Of a stretch of DNA of 64,000 nt, positions 8,170-17,316 are shown piece by piece. The notes under the pieces are model-generated. The model saw only the letters and a list, made by a program, of their open reading frames with translations, had not been told where the DNA came from and did no database searches. Numbering within the stretch: the stretch's first letter is position 1; each line of letters begins with the position of its first letter. The DNA is taken from NCBI RefSeq assembly GCF_033095965.1, contig NZ_AP026801.1, positions 620,001 through 684,000 on the forward strand. Reading direction: 5' to 3'. The position numbers and the translations under genes were made by a program. Source of the stretch: Xylocopilactobacillus apis (lineage in GTDB: Bacteria > Bacillota > Bacilli > Lactobacillales > Lactobacillaceae).

Positions 8170-9461
8170 AATTAAAAATTTAAAAAAAGAATGTCCAATC
8201 TGCGGTGCAGTAATTGATGCCGGATTGGATTATTGTCCTAAATGCGATTCTTATGTGGGGGATATTGTCCCGCTTGATGATCAAGAAAATGATCAAAAAA
8301 TATCTTCTGAAGGTTCATCTTCTGAAGGTGATTTTGGTTCGAATTCTTCTACGAATAAAGGATTTGAGGAACTGGATACAATTTTAAGTGACAGTCAAGA
8401 AAGTCAAAGTAAAATTACTATTCATGAATTGCAGCAACTGTTAGCATCTAATGGTCAAACGGTAGATAATAGCGTTGAACCGCTGACTTCTACATCTCAG
8501 AAAAAAGAAGAAATTGATTCAAATCAAAATTATGCTGGAGATACTGGGCGTCCGCCAAAAAGAAATGAACTACGTAAAAAAAAGAAGGGGCCTTCTTTCT
8601 AATTCTAAAAGCGTTGATGCGAACACTAAACAAGAAGATGAGTTAGAAAATGATCATGATTTTGATCGTTATTCAAGTGTAGACGAGATAAAAGATCTTA
8701 ATGCGCCTGAAAAAATTATAATTAATACTCAAGTTGAAGAAGAAGTTGATGAACCTGAAGATTTTAAAAGCAATAGATCGAAACCTGAGAAAAAGATTCA
8801 TCAAACGGCGAGTAAAGATAACATCTTCCAAGAATTTCTAGAATTTATCATCAAGTCTTTAAAAGCTCCTTCGCTAAAAACAACTTCTAATGATTTTTTA
8901 ATGGGAATTATTTCTTTAGTTATAGAGTTTATCTTTTTCGCTTTTTCACTCCAGCTTCTTTATAATAGTGGGTTTCAAATGAGTGCTAAGGGAAATGATA
9001 AAGCCTTTGGTCAGTACTTGATTCATGCATTAGATCCAAATAATAAGCATAATATTTTAGGATTGATGTTAGTTTTATTTTTAGTTTTTCTGCTGATTCC
9101 GCTTCTGGGAATCTTCTGCGATAAATTTTTAATTCGTGATCGAGATTTTTCAATAAAATCATTTATTGCTCAGTTTTCTCGCTATTCAATATCCTTATTG
9201 CCGATCTCAGTTTTAGCATTTGTTTATTCTTTATTTAATAACCCTTTTGTTACTAAACTTACTTTAATATTACTTTGTCTAGCTCCGGTTATATTGATAT
9301 TAGCGAGTTCGTTATACTTACTACAAGCAAGGGGCCAGGTTCTCTTTGATCGGGTTTACATTATTTCTTTATATTTTGCAGTTTCGATGATTGTAAGTTA
9401 TCTTTTAGTTCATCCGTATTTCATTAGTTTTGCAAAATCTTTTACCACTTTTTTAGGTTAG
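8159..9461 (+). pseudogene. zinc-ribbon multi-helix membrane protein, interrupted by a frameshift at an A8 run
   Basis: The first frame (8159-8602) begins with a zinc ribbon, CPICGAVIDAG then CPKC, followed by an acidic, Ser-rich linker, and ends early after RKKKKGPSF. The linker continues in the +1 frame (open 8514-9461) as RGLLSNSKSVDANTKQED and leads into five membrane helices (about 8895-9455). Removing one A from the run at 8576-8583 joins the two frames into one protein of about 433 residues. The continuous acidic linker supports a single ancestral gene. Possible causes are a sequencing error, a real mutation, or slippage on the A run during transcription. It overlaps the anchored-protein gene by 11 bp and ends the three-gene module. 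The function is unknown. Confidence 0.65.
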
Positions 9462-9463
9462 AG

Positions 9464-9491
9464 GCATTGGTTTAAAAACCAGTGTTTTTTT
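9464..9491 (+). terminator. rho-independent terminator
   Basis: CATTGG pairs with CCAGTG (one G-U pair) around an A/T loop and is followed by a T7 run. It lies directly after the zinc-ribbon gene and ends the module that begins at 6756. Confidence 0.75.
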
Positions 9492-9588
9492 GATTTGTTT
9501 TTAATTGTTATTTACGTGTTAAGACTGGAAATTACTTCTATTTTCAGTAATAATGAAAATGACAATGAAAATAAAGATGGGGGAATCA

Positions 9589-10926
9589 ATGAAAAAGGGT
9601 TTTATTGAAGGATCTTTAGATCGAGTTTTTAAGCTTAAAAAAAATAACACTACCATTGGACGTGAGATATTAGCTGGAACTACTATCTTCATTGCAATGT
9701 CTTATATTTTATTTGTTAATCCAAGTGTTTTAGGTGCTGCGGGCATGGATCAGGGGGCAATTTTTGCAGCAACGGCATTAGCTGCAATTATTGGATGTGT
9801 TGCCACAGCTTTTCTAGCTAATTATCCGATTGCGATTGCTCCTTCTCTTGGGAGTAACGCTTTTTTTGCTTATACCGTAGTAGTTGGCATGAAAATTCCA
9901 TGGCAGACGGCTTTAGCAGGTGTTTTTGTCGCGTCATTATTATTTTTATTAGTTACCGTTTTTAAAGTTAGAGAAAAGATCATCAATAATATTCCAGCAG
10001 ATTTAAAATCGGCAATTGCAGCAGGAATTGGTCTTTTTGTTGCTTTTGTAGGACTCCAGAATGGAGGACTAGTTCAAAAAGATAAATCAACTCTTTTAAC
10101 AATAACTGATTTTCATAATCCGACAGTTTGGCTGACAGTATTTGGACTAGTGTTAACTCTAATTTTGGTTGCCAGAAAAGTTCCAGGTAATATGTTGATC
10201 GGGATGGCAGCGACTTCGATTCTCGGAATTTTAACGGGTTTGATAAAAATGCCTAAGGCAATTGTGGCACCGATTCCTTCAATTAAACCGACGTTTGCGC
10301 AAGCTTTATTTCATGTTAAAGATGTTTTTACACCGCAAATGTTAACGGTCGTTATAATATTTTTCTTAGTAGCCTTTTTTGATACTACCGGTACAGTTGT
10401 TGGTCTTCTTGAACAAGCTGGTTTAATGAAACGAGGCGAGAAGGTTTCACCGCGAGTTGGAAAAGTATTACTTAGTGATGCAATTTCAATGACAGGTTCT
10501 TCAATTTTCGGGAGCTCACCAACTTCTGCTTATGTCGAATCATCGACAGGAATTGCAGTTGGGGGCAGAACCGGCCTTACCTCACTAACTGTCGCAGTAT
10601 TTTTTGCTGCTAGTCTGTTCTTTTCACCGCTCTTATCAGTAGTAACTTCGCAAGTTACTGCACCGATTATGATTATTGTTGGTTCATATATGGTTACTTC
10701 TCTAGGTAATATTGATTGGAACAAGTTTGAAAGTGCCTTTCCAGCATTTGTTACGATTGCCGGGATGCCGCTCTTTTATGATATTTCCTATGGTTTTGCA
10801 TTTGGCGTAATGTCATACGTAATTATCATGGTCGTCAAAGGCAAAGCCAAAAAAGTACATCCAATTATGTATTTGGCATTTTTAATTTTTCTATTTTTGT
10901 TATTTGCTTTAAATCTTGCTCATTAA
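9589..10926 (+). CDS. purine (guanine/hypoxanthine) permease, AzgA/PbuG type
   Basis: This is an NCS2-superfamily secondary transporter importing nucleobases. The start is taken at ATG 9589 because GGGGG lies 5 bases upstream; an in-frame ATG at 9553 would add a lysine/methionine-rich 12-residue extension and has no clear ribosome binding site. The protein has about 445 residues and roughly 12-14 helices. Family features include REILAGTTIFIAMSYILFVNP near the start, FDTTGTVVGL, SSPTSAYVESSTGIAVGGRTG and FVTIAGMPLFYDISYG. The AzgA branch carries hypoxanthine, guanine or adenine; the exact substrate is not readable. No purine riboswitch is visible in the 90 bp upstream. It is a single-gene unit. 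Confidence 0.85.
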   Translation: MKKGFIEGSLDRVFKLKKNNTTIGREILAGTTIFIAMSYILFVNPSVLGAAGMDQGAIFAATALAAIIGCVATAFLANYPIAIAPSLGSNAFFAYTVVVGMKIPWQTALAGVFVASLLFLLVTVFKVREKIINNIPADLKSAIAAGIGLFVAFVGLQNGGLVQKDKSTLLTITDFHNPTVWLTVFGLVLTLILVARKVPGNMLIGMAATSILGILTGLIKMPKAIVAPIPSIKPTFAQALFHVKDVFTPQMLTVVIIFFLVAFFDTTGTVVGLLEQAGLMKRGEKVSPRVGKVLLSDAISMTGSSIFGSSPTSAYVESSTGIAVGGRTGLTSLTVAVFFAASLFFSPLLSVVTSQVTAPIMIIVGSYMVTSLGNIDWNKFESAFPAFVTIAGMPLFYDISYGFAFGVMSYVIIMVVKGKAKKVHPIMYLAFLIFLFLLFALNLAH

Positions 10927-11129
10927 ATTAAAAAATATTTATTAATCCTGAATCGTTCTTTCTCAACGGTTGAAACAAAACTTTATATATTGATCTTTAA
11001 AATAATCGATTACGAAATAAAATTTAATATAACTATTTTTTATAAAAAATATATTAAAAAATAACCGAATAAAGAATCGGTGAGATGTTAAAGTTCAGTA
11101 AAGCGTTTGAGACTGAAAGGATTAATTAA

Positions 11130-14100
11130 ATGAATTGGAAGAGATTAAAGCTGCCGTTATTTTTTATGATAAGTTTTGTATTGTTAATTGCTTTTTTGAA
11201 CACCATGCCAAAAGAAAAAAGCCAAGCCAATAATTTATCTCGTGAAAATAATGTAATCGATTCCAGGGAGGAGGACGTTTTAACTAACCCTTCCAGTCAT
11301 TTACAGCCGCACGGAAAGTTAGTTGCTCAAAGTCAAAATAGAATTACTTCTAGAGGTGCTGGACCAGTAGTTAAAACTAATGATTTTCGTTTAACTGCTG
11401 ATGATCGTTTAACTACTGCAAATCAGCCTTATGTGGTTTTAGATTGGGAAAATGTCTCTGGAATAAATGACGGCTATCTCGTTCAGCGTTCGACAGATTC
11501 AAGTTTGCCGGATAATGATGCTTTGTGGCAGACTCCGCCAACTAATTATGGCAAGAAAGTCAAAATTTTAAACGTCTATCCAGTTAATGGTAACTTTTTG
11601 AAAACTTGGATGGATCAATTGGATCCTAATACCGGACAGCCGGTTTCAATGGGCTTAATAGAAGTGACGCCGGTTTCTCTAATTGACTTTAATAATAACC
11701 CTGATAGTTATTTAAAGGACGCTGCGGGTAATTATCAGTATGACGGGATTTATTTTGGTTCATCTGATGGGAATAATAACCAAGATTTAAACAGCAGTAG
11801 TGTTAACGCAGTGAAAAGTTTTGGTCAGACCGGGAGGTCAGTGATTTTTGGTCACGATACGGTCATGAGTTCACTGCATCCATATTTTAATAATTTTGCC
11901 TCAGATCTGGGGATCCAACTAATGCCAAATATTGATGATGCTTCAATTAATGATGATCGTTTTGGTTCTAATGTGGTTCAGTTTTCGCCGCAAGCCAGAA
12001 ATGGATATTTAACCAAGTATCCTTATCTACTCGACCCTAATGCGCAATATCACATTCAGCCTTCGCATTCAGGAGGCCAATTTTACTTGTATTCAGGTGG
12101 AGGCACCCGTTGGATGGAATATTTACCTCCATATTATGTTTATGGAGATTCAGGGATTCCGACCTCAGAGCACTACTTAGATTCCAGCGGTCAACGGACG
12201 TGGACCGATGACGGGAATCGCATTGGCGATAACAATGATTATTTAGTGACGAAAAATAATTATGCAATCATTCAGACGGGTCACACAACTGGATCGTGTA
12301 CGCCAGATGAAGCAAAAGTAATTGCCAATATGGTGTATTACACGAGCAGCCTAAATACCACCACGCATGGTGAAGATCACACGGTCAGTGATACGACAGC
12401 ACCAGATACTCCAGGACTAAGTGTGTCAGTGGATAAGAATTATGCAGAAATTTCAGTAATTGGAGTTGATCTAGGAACTGATTATTATTATCGGATCAAG
12501 GCACAGACGGCAGCGGGAACTAAGTATTCGGATGTAGTTAAATCAACAATCACTAGCGGCATTAAGGGTTATGTTTATCAAATTGACACAGATCCCAACG
12601 GAGTGGCAACCCCAGTTAAGGATGCTAACGGAGTAGTTACAAATATTAATACACACAGGTTCATCACCGTTAACCGCGCTGATGGTGTTAGCAGCGGGGG
12701 TAAGAAGTATTTACATATTGTTGCAGTTGATAATAATAATAACTTCGACGTAACTAAAACAAAAACGGTTACTTTAAGTGATTATCTGTGGTGGAACGTT
12801 GACAGCAACAAAGTTTTGACGATTTACCCTCACGAACTCAATTGGGATTTGGATCACGTGAATTGGACCGCTAAAAATGGTCAAGCCATGCAGAACTGGC
12901 CATGGGTTCCAGCCGTATATCAATCGTCTGATGAGAGCGTACCAATATTTAAAGCCGTAATTTCACCTGGCGTAACGGTAAAAGATTCAATGTATAAACT
13001 TTTTAGTGATTTAAAACAAATGACCTCAATTGAAGGACTTGATCAGTTGGATACCAGTCAGGTAACTAATATGAGCTGGATGTTTAATTATTGTTATGCG
13101 TTGCAGAGTATCGACTTGACGCCGCTTAATACCGCTAACGTCACCGATATGAGTGCGATGTTTAGATACTGTAGATCACTCAAGAATTTAAATTTAACAC
13201 CTTTAAACACGAGTCGGGTCACCAATATGAGTGAGATGTTTTTTGGATGTGTGTCATTGACGGGTTTAAATTTAGCACCCCTTGACACGAGGCAAGTGAA
13301 TGACATGAGTGAAATGTTTTGGGGATGTTCGTCAATGACAAGTCTCGATGTCACGCCGCTTGTGACAAGCAATGTCACAAATATGAAGGCAATGTTTGAT
13401 TATTGCAGTCAAGTTAAAAGTTTAGATGTCACTCATTTTGACACTAGTAAAGTCACAGATATGAGCTATATGTTTGGGGACTGTAGAGCCTTGACCAGTT
13501 TGGATGTGACTAAATTTAATACTAGTCAAGTAACAACTATGAGATCGATGTTTCGAAGTTGTAACGTTTTACCAGAACTTGATGTGACTCATTTTGATAC
13601 CAGCAAAGTTACAGATATGGGTGCGATGTTTTCCGGTTGCGGATCGTCATCACTTGATGTGACTCATTTTGATACCAGCAAAGTGATTTATATGGATTCG
13701 ATGTTTGCTGTCTGCAGTTCTTTACCGACCGTAGATGTGACCCATTTTGATACGAGTCAAGTGACAAGAATGGATGGCATGTTTTCGGGATGTCAATCGA
13801 TGCCAACTATCGATGTGACCCATTTTGACACTCGAAAAGTAACAACAATGAATACGATGTTTGCATCTTGCGGGGCATTAACGCAGCTCGATATTAGAAA
13901 TTTTGTGACTAATCAGGTTAACGATATGGGCCGGATGTTTGAGGGTTGTATAGAACTAGTTGATTTAAAATATGATTTTACAAACTTTAACACGAGTCAA
14001 GTGAAGGATATGGATGCAATGTTTGCCTCCTGCCAATCTTTACCAGCGATCGATGTGACTCATTTTGACACGAGTCAAGTAACTAGAATGGATCGCATGT

Positions 14101-15053
14101 TTTATGACTGTACAATTCTTAAAGAAATAGATCTTAGGCACTTTAACACGAGTAAGGTTATTTATTTTTCAGAGATGTTTGCTTATTCTAAAGAGTTAAC
14201 ACAGCTTGATTTAAGCAGTTTTGATACGAGTCAAGGCACAAATTTTAATGAGATGTTTAGTAATTGTCTGAAAATAAGTAGTTTAGATCTGAGTAATTTT
14301 AATACGAGGAAAGCAGTACGAAACTATGGTCAGGATAAAAGACAAAAAGTTCTTAAAAATATGCCGTCACTATGGAAGTTAACCTTAGGACCAGACACAA
14401 TTTTGGATTATGAACTTCTTTCAGAAGATAATTTAGGTAATCCAGTAGCGGGGACGAAAATTAAAGATCTTGATCAACCAACTTTAAATTGTTATGCAAC
14501 AAGTGATTACTGGCAAGAAGTAGGATCAGGGGGGAGTGATCACAATCCTCAAGGGCCAAAATCTCATGGCAATGATATTACTCGTGACACGATGAATAGA
14601 ACTGATAAAAGAACTTATGTCTGGGATCAGGAAGGCTTTCAAACGTTTAGGGTAAGTAATGTTGGGTATATTTCAGGTCAAAATCCTTGGTTTAATGAAA
14701 AAGAAGTAGAAAGCATCCCGCAGATAATGACTGAAAAAGATAATCGTAATTTTCGGCAGGGACAAACTTGGAAGATTGAGGCAGCAGTTACGCAGCCACT
14801 GCAGTTATCCAGTGATTCAACAAAAATAATTTCTGGTAATCCACTGTGGTTTCATGATACGGATACAGGTAATAAGTATAATTTAACTTCAACTGCTCAG
14901 ACGGTGCGTACAGGAGCAAGAAGCACGGATTACCAAGATGAAATCAACATTCCATGGACGGTAGGAATAAAAACTCGAAAGACAGATATTCCGAGTATTG
15001 GAACTTACTGGGGTCAAATTACATTTACACTAGTGAATACTTCGGGGATATAA
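11130..15053 (+). CDS. large surface protein with BspA-type (DUF285) leucine-rich repeats and WxL-like C-terminus
   Basis: The protein has 1307 residues and one N-terminal hydrophobic segment (about 8-25) acting as signal or anchor. The next 300 residues include GQTGRSVIFGHDTVMSSL, resembling the DUF5057 type of surface domain. A fibronectin-like stretch follows near 430-540. Between about residues 640 and 1070 lie about 16 repeats of 24 residues with the pattern LDVTHFDTSKVTDMxxMFxxC. The C-terminal 200 residues have WKIEAAVTQPL and end YWGQITFTLVN, resembling a WxL domain whose second motif is degenerate; a WxL domain would hold it on peptidoglycan non-covalently. No LPxTG motif is present. 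The role is probably adhesion. The ribosome binding site is GAAAGGA. Confidence 0.82.
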   Translation: MNWKRLKLPLFFMISFVLLIAFLNTMPKEKSQANNLSRENNVIDSREEDVLTNPSSHLQPHGKLVAQSQNRITSRGAGPVVKTNDFRLTADDRLTTANQPYVVLDWENVSGINDGYLVQRSTDSSLPDNDALWQTPPTNYGKKVKILNVYPVNGNFLKTWMDQLDPNTGQPVSMGLIEVTPVSLIDFNNNPDSYLKDAAGNYQYDGIYFGSSDGNNNQDLNSSSVNAVKSFGQTGRSVIFGHDTVMSSLHPYFNNFASDLGIQLMPNIDDASINDDRFGSNVVQFSPQARNGYLTKYPYLLDPNAQYHIQPSHSGGQFYLYSGGGTRWMEYLPPYYVYGDSGIPTSEHYLDSSGQRTWTDDGNRIGDNNDYLVTKNNYAIIQTGHTTGSCTPDEAKVIANMVYYTSSLNTTTHGEDHTVSDTTAPDTPGLSVSVDKNYAEISVIGVDLGTDYYYRIKAQTAAGTKYSDVVKSTITSGIKGYVYQIDTDPNGVATPVKDANGVVTNINTHRFITVNRADGVSSGGKKYLHIVAVDNNNNFDVTKTKTVTLSDYLWWNVDSNKVLTIYPHELNWDLDHVNWTAKNGQAMQNWPWVPAVYQSSDESVPIFKAVISPGVTVKDSMYKLFSDLKQMTSIEGLDQLDTSQVTNMSWMFNYCYALQSIDLTPLNTANVTDMSAMFRYCRSLKNLNLTPLNTSRVTNMSEMFFGCVSLTGLNLAPLDTRQVNDMSEMFWGCSSMTSLDVTPLVTSNVTNMKAMFDYCSQVKSLDVTHFDTSKVTDMSYMFGDCRALTSLDVTKFNTSQVTTMRSMFRSCNVLPELDVTHFDTSKVTDMGAMFSGCGSSSLDVTHFDTSKVIYMDSMFAVCSSLPTVDVTHFDTSQVTRMDGMFSGCQSMPTIDVTHFDTRKVTTMNTMFASCGALTQLDIRNFVTNQVNDMGRMFEGCIELVDLKYDFTNFNTSQVKDMDAMFASCQSLPAIDVTHFDTSQVTRMDRMFYDCTILKEIDLRHFNTSKVIYFSEMFAYSKELTQLDLSSFDTSQGTNFNEMFSNCLKISSLDLSNFNTRKAVRNYGQDKRQKVLKNMPSLWKLTLGPDTILDYELLSEDNLGNPVAGTKIKDLDQPTLNCYATSDYWQEVGSGGSDHNPQGPKSHGNDITRDTMNRTDKRTYVWDQEGFQTFRVSNVGYISGQNPWFNEKEVESIPQIMTEKDNRNFRQGQTWKIEAAVTQPLQLSSDSTKIISGNPLWFHDTDTGNKYNLTSTAQTVRTGARSTDYQDEINIPWTVGIKTRKTDIPSIGTYWGQITFTLVNTSGI
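13050..14325 (+). repeat. tandem coding repeats of about 72 bp (BspA-type LRR)
   Basis: About 16 consecutive units of 24 codons, each with Asp-Thr-Ser-x-Val and Met-Phe-x-x-Cys at fixed spacing. Several neighbours are nearly identical at DNA level (GATGTGACTCATTTTGA recurs at least six times between 13420 and 14070), while outer units have diverged. One unit near 13640 is two codons short. This pattern favours unequal recombination and length variation between strains. Confidence 0.85.
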
Positions 15054-15092
15054 TTATAATTATAAATTTATGATTAATATTGATAATTTATT

Positions 15093-15140
15093 AAAAAAAG
15101 GTAAAAACAAACTCGTAAATGTTTTGTTTTTACCTTTTTT
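15093..15140. terminator. strong bidirectional terminator
   Basis: AGGTAAAAACAAA (15099-15111) pairs with the complementary arm ending at 15134, with A7 and T6 runs on the two outer sides. It separates the surface-protein gene (plus strand) from the tRNA (minus strand) and could serve both. Confidence 0.85.
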
Positions 15141-15217
15141 GCTGCATTTTACATTACTCAGTCTTTTTACTTTACCAATAAATGCTCATAGCTATATAAT
15201 TATTCAAGTTATAAAAA

Positions 15218-15290
15218 TGCCGTTTAGCAGATTCGAACTGCTGACCCCCACCTTACCACGGTGGTGCTCTACCTACTGAGCTAAAGCGGC
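15218..15290 (-). tRNA. tRNA-Thr (anticodon GGU)
   Basis: The reverse complement folds as a 73-nt cloverleaf: a D-arm AGCTC/GAGC with AGTAGGTA loop, an anticodon stem CCACC/GGTGG with loop GTGGTAA giving anticodon GGU, a T-arm AGCAG-TTCGAAT-CTGCT and discriminator A. Two oddities: the fifth acceptor pair is C-A rather than C-G (GCCGCTT against AAACGGC), and loop position 32 is G where a pyrimidine is usual. No CCA is encoded. It stands alone on the minus strand. Confidence 0.9.
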
Positions 15291-15344
15291 AATAAATAAA
15301 ATTTAACAAAAACTTACATGGGTGTCAATTAGAAAAGAGGAAAA

Positions 15345-16361
15345 ATGAAAAAAATTGCATTAACGGGTGATCGGCCCACTGGAAAACTTCATCTTGGTCA
15401 TTATGTTGGATCGCTAAAACAACGGGTCGAGCTGCAGGATCAGGTTGATCAAAATCTAATTATGATTGCAGATATGCAGGCATTAACCGATAATGCAAGG
15501 GATCCTGAAAAAATTCGTCGTAGTTTGATTAACGTTGCATTGGATTATCTTTCGGTAGGGATTAATCCTGATGTTTCAACGATTTTTGTTCAGTCGCAGA
15601 TTCCAGCCTTAAATGAATTAACCATGATTTATCTAAATCTTGTTACCGTTTCGCGGCTTGAACGAAACCCAACTGTTAAAACCGAAATAAAACAAAAGAA
15701 ATTTGGTCAAAGTGTTCCGGCGGGCTTCTTTATTTACCCAGTTTCGCAAGCCTCTGATATTACGGCATTTAAAGCCAATTATGTACCGGTTGGTGATGAT
15801 CAAGAGCCGATGATTGAGCAGGCACGAGAAATTGTGCGCTCTTTTAATTCAATTTATCAAAAAGATATCTTAGTAGAGCCGAAAGGAATTTTCCCGCCAA
15901 AAGGTCAGGGAAGAATTCCGGGCATTGACGGAAATGCCAAGATGAGTAAATCGTTAGGCAATGCAATCTACTTGTCTGATAGTGCTGATGAGGTCAAAAA
16001 GAAAGTTATGTCGATGTATACTGATCCAAATCACATCCACGTTGAGGATCCAGGTTCAGTAGAAGGCAACGTTGTTTTTACTTACTTAGATATTTTTGAT
16101 CCAGATCAAGCTCAGGTGCAAGAATTAAAAGATCAATATCAAAAAGGCGGCTTGGGCGATGTTAAGATCAAACGTCGTTTAATCGAGGTCTTAAACGCTT
16201 TTCTTGATCCAATTAGAGCTAAACATGATGAATTTGAAGCTAATCTAGATTATGTCTATCAGGTATTACAAGATGGAAGCGAAAAAGCAAATGAAATTGC
16301 AAATGCGACACTTGAAGAAGTGCGTGATGCAATGGGAATTAATTATTTTAAAAAGATCTGA
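15345..16361 (+). CDS. trpS: tryptophanyl-tRNA synthetase
   Basis: This class I synthetase charges tRNA-Trp. The HIGH-type motif is HLGH (residues 16-19) within [12 protein letters not shown], and the KMSKS motif KMSKSLGN lies near 200. The length of 338 residues is normal. The start ATG is preceded by AGAGG. There is no T-box in the short upstream region, unlike many lactobacilli. A terminator overlaps its stop codon, so prmA is probably transcribed separately or by read-through. Confidence 0.96.
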   Translation: MKKIALTGDRPTGKLHLGHYVGSLKQRVELQDQVDQNLIMIADMQALTDNARDPEKIRRSLINVALDYLSVGINPDVSTIFVQSQIPALNELTMIYLNLVTVSRLERNPTVKTEIKQKKFGQSVPAGFFIYPVSQASDITAFKANYVPVGDDQEPMIEQAREIVRSFNSIYQKDILVEPKGIFPPKGQGRIPGIDGNAKMSKSLGNAIYLSDSADEVKKKVMSMYTDPNHIHVEDPGSVEGNVVFTYLDIFDPDQAQVQELKDQYQKGGLGDVKIKRRLIEVLNAFLDPIRAKHDEFEANLDYVYQVLQDGSEKANEIANATLEEVRDAMGINYFKKI

Positions 16362-16379
16362 TCCAGCAGATCTTTTTTT
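16350..16379 (+). terminator. rho-independent terminator overlapping the trpS stop
   Basis: GATCTG (16355-16360) pairs with CAGATC (16367-16372), followed by T7. The TGA stop of trpS lies inside the left arm and loop. Confidence 0.8.
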
Positions 16380-16392
16380 AAAGGAGTAGATT

Positions 16393-17316
16393 ATGCAGTG
16401 GGCAAAAATTAAAGTTATTACAACTAATGAGGCGATTGAGGCCGTCAGTGTAATTTTAGAAAAAAATGGAGCTAAAGGGGTTGAAATCAATGATCCCTTA
16501 GATCATTATGATATTCCGTCATCTGATACACTGGTTGATTCAGCAGTACTTGATCAAGGAGATGTAAGTGTAACAACCTGGATTCCAGAATCTGAAGATT
16601 TAAATCCTGAACAAATTAAACAGGAAATAGAGAACTTAACTGAGTACGGAATTGATCCGGGAGAAGTTAAAATTTTTATCTCATTTGAAGATGATGAAAA
16701 CTGGAACAAGGTGTGGAAAGACCATTATGCTCCAATTCCTGTTGCTGCAAATTTGGTGATTGTTCCAATTTGGCAAAAGGAAGAATACAAAAATGATCAA
16801 CGAATTAAAATTTTTATTGATCCGGGAATGGCTTTTGGGACGGGAGATCATCCGACTACCATTTTAACTTTACAGGCACTTTTGATTGCTTATCAAAAAG
16901 GAGATCGAGTTTTTGATATTGGCAGCGGCAGTGGAATTCTCTCAATTGCAGCAGTTAAATTGGGAGCAAAAAATGTTTATGCAACTGATATTGATCAGGC
17001 AACCATGGAAAATGCCAGACAAAACTTATCGGTGAACGACGTTAGTGATGAGGTCAATTTAGTTGTGAGTGATCTTTTAAAAGGAACGGAAGAAAAAGCC
17101 GATTTAATTTTGGCAAATATTTTAGCCGAAGTGCACTTTAAATTAATTCCAGAACTTGATTCGCACCTGAAAGAAAATGGTCGAGTTGTTCTAGGCGGAA
17201 TTATAAACGATCAGGCGGCCGCTGTTGAAGAACAGTTGATAAATCATGGTTTTAAAGTTGTTGAACGTTTGGCGATGAAAGATTGGGTTAGTTATATTGT
17301 TCAAAGAGGTGATTAA
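16393..17316 (+). CDS. prmA: ribosomal protein L11 methyltransferase
   Basis: This enzyme transfers methyl groups from S-adenosylmethionine to lysines of L11. The SAM-binding motif FDIGSGSGILSIAA begins near residue 174, preceded by the typical GMAFGTGDHPTT near 150 and followed by LILANILAEV near 237. The length is 307 residues. The stop codon shares a base with the start of rsmE, the usual partner gene in Firmicutes. The start follows AAGGAG. Confidence 0.94.
   Translation: MQWAKIKVITTNEAIEAVSVILEKNGAKGVEINDPLDHYDIPSSDTLVDSAVLDQGDVSVTTWIPESEDLNPEQIKQEIENLTEYGIDPGEVKIFISFEDDENWNKVWKDHYAPIPVAANLVIVPIWQKEEYKNDQRIKIFIDPGMAFGTGDHPTTILTLQALLIAYQKGDRVFDIGSGSGILSIAAVKLGAKNVYATDIDQATMENARQNLSVNDVSDEVNLVVSDLLKGTEEKADLILANILAEVHFKLIPELDSHLKENGRVVLGGIINDQAAAVEEQLINHGFKVVERLAMKDWVSYIVQRGD

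Noticed and set aside
8576-8590. Programmed -1 frameshift at an A-AAA-AAG heptamer, as in dnaX
   Set aside because: The heptamer is present in the right phase, but the downstream frame needed is +1 (or -2), not -1, so a dnaX-type shift would not give the membrane protein.
9553-9588. Twelve-residue N-terminal extension of the purine permease
   Set aside because: Codons of the extension are low-complexity, and the GGGGG sequence fits the ATG at 9589.
13094-13378. Minus-strand open frame opposite the repeat region
   Set aside because: It mirrors the repetitive codon pattern of the surface protein on the other strand and has no start context.
13050-14325. CRISPR-like or non-coding direct repeats
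   Set aside because: Repeats are in frame, contiguous and encode 24-residue LRR units; there are no unique spacers.
15070-15279. Short plus-strand open frame of 69 codons
   Set aside because: It runs through a strong terminator and antisense to a tRNA; no ribosome binding site and no family resemblance.
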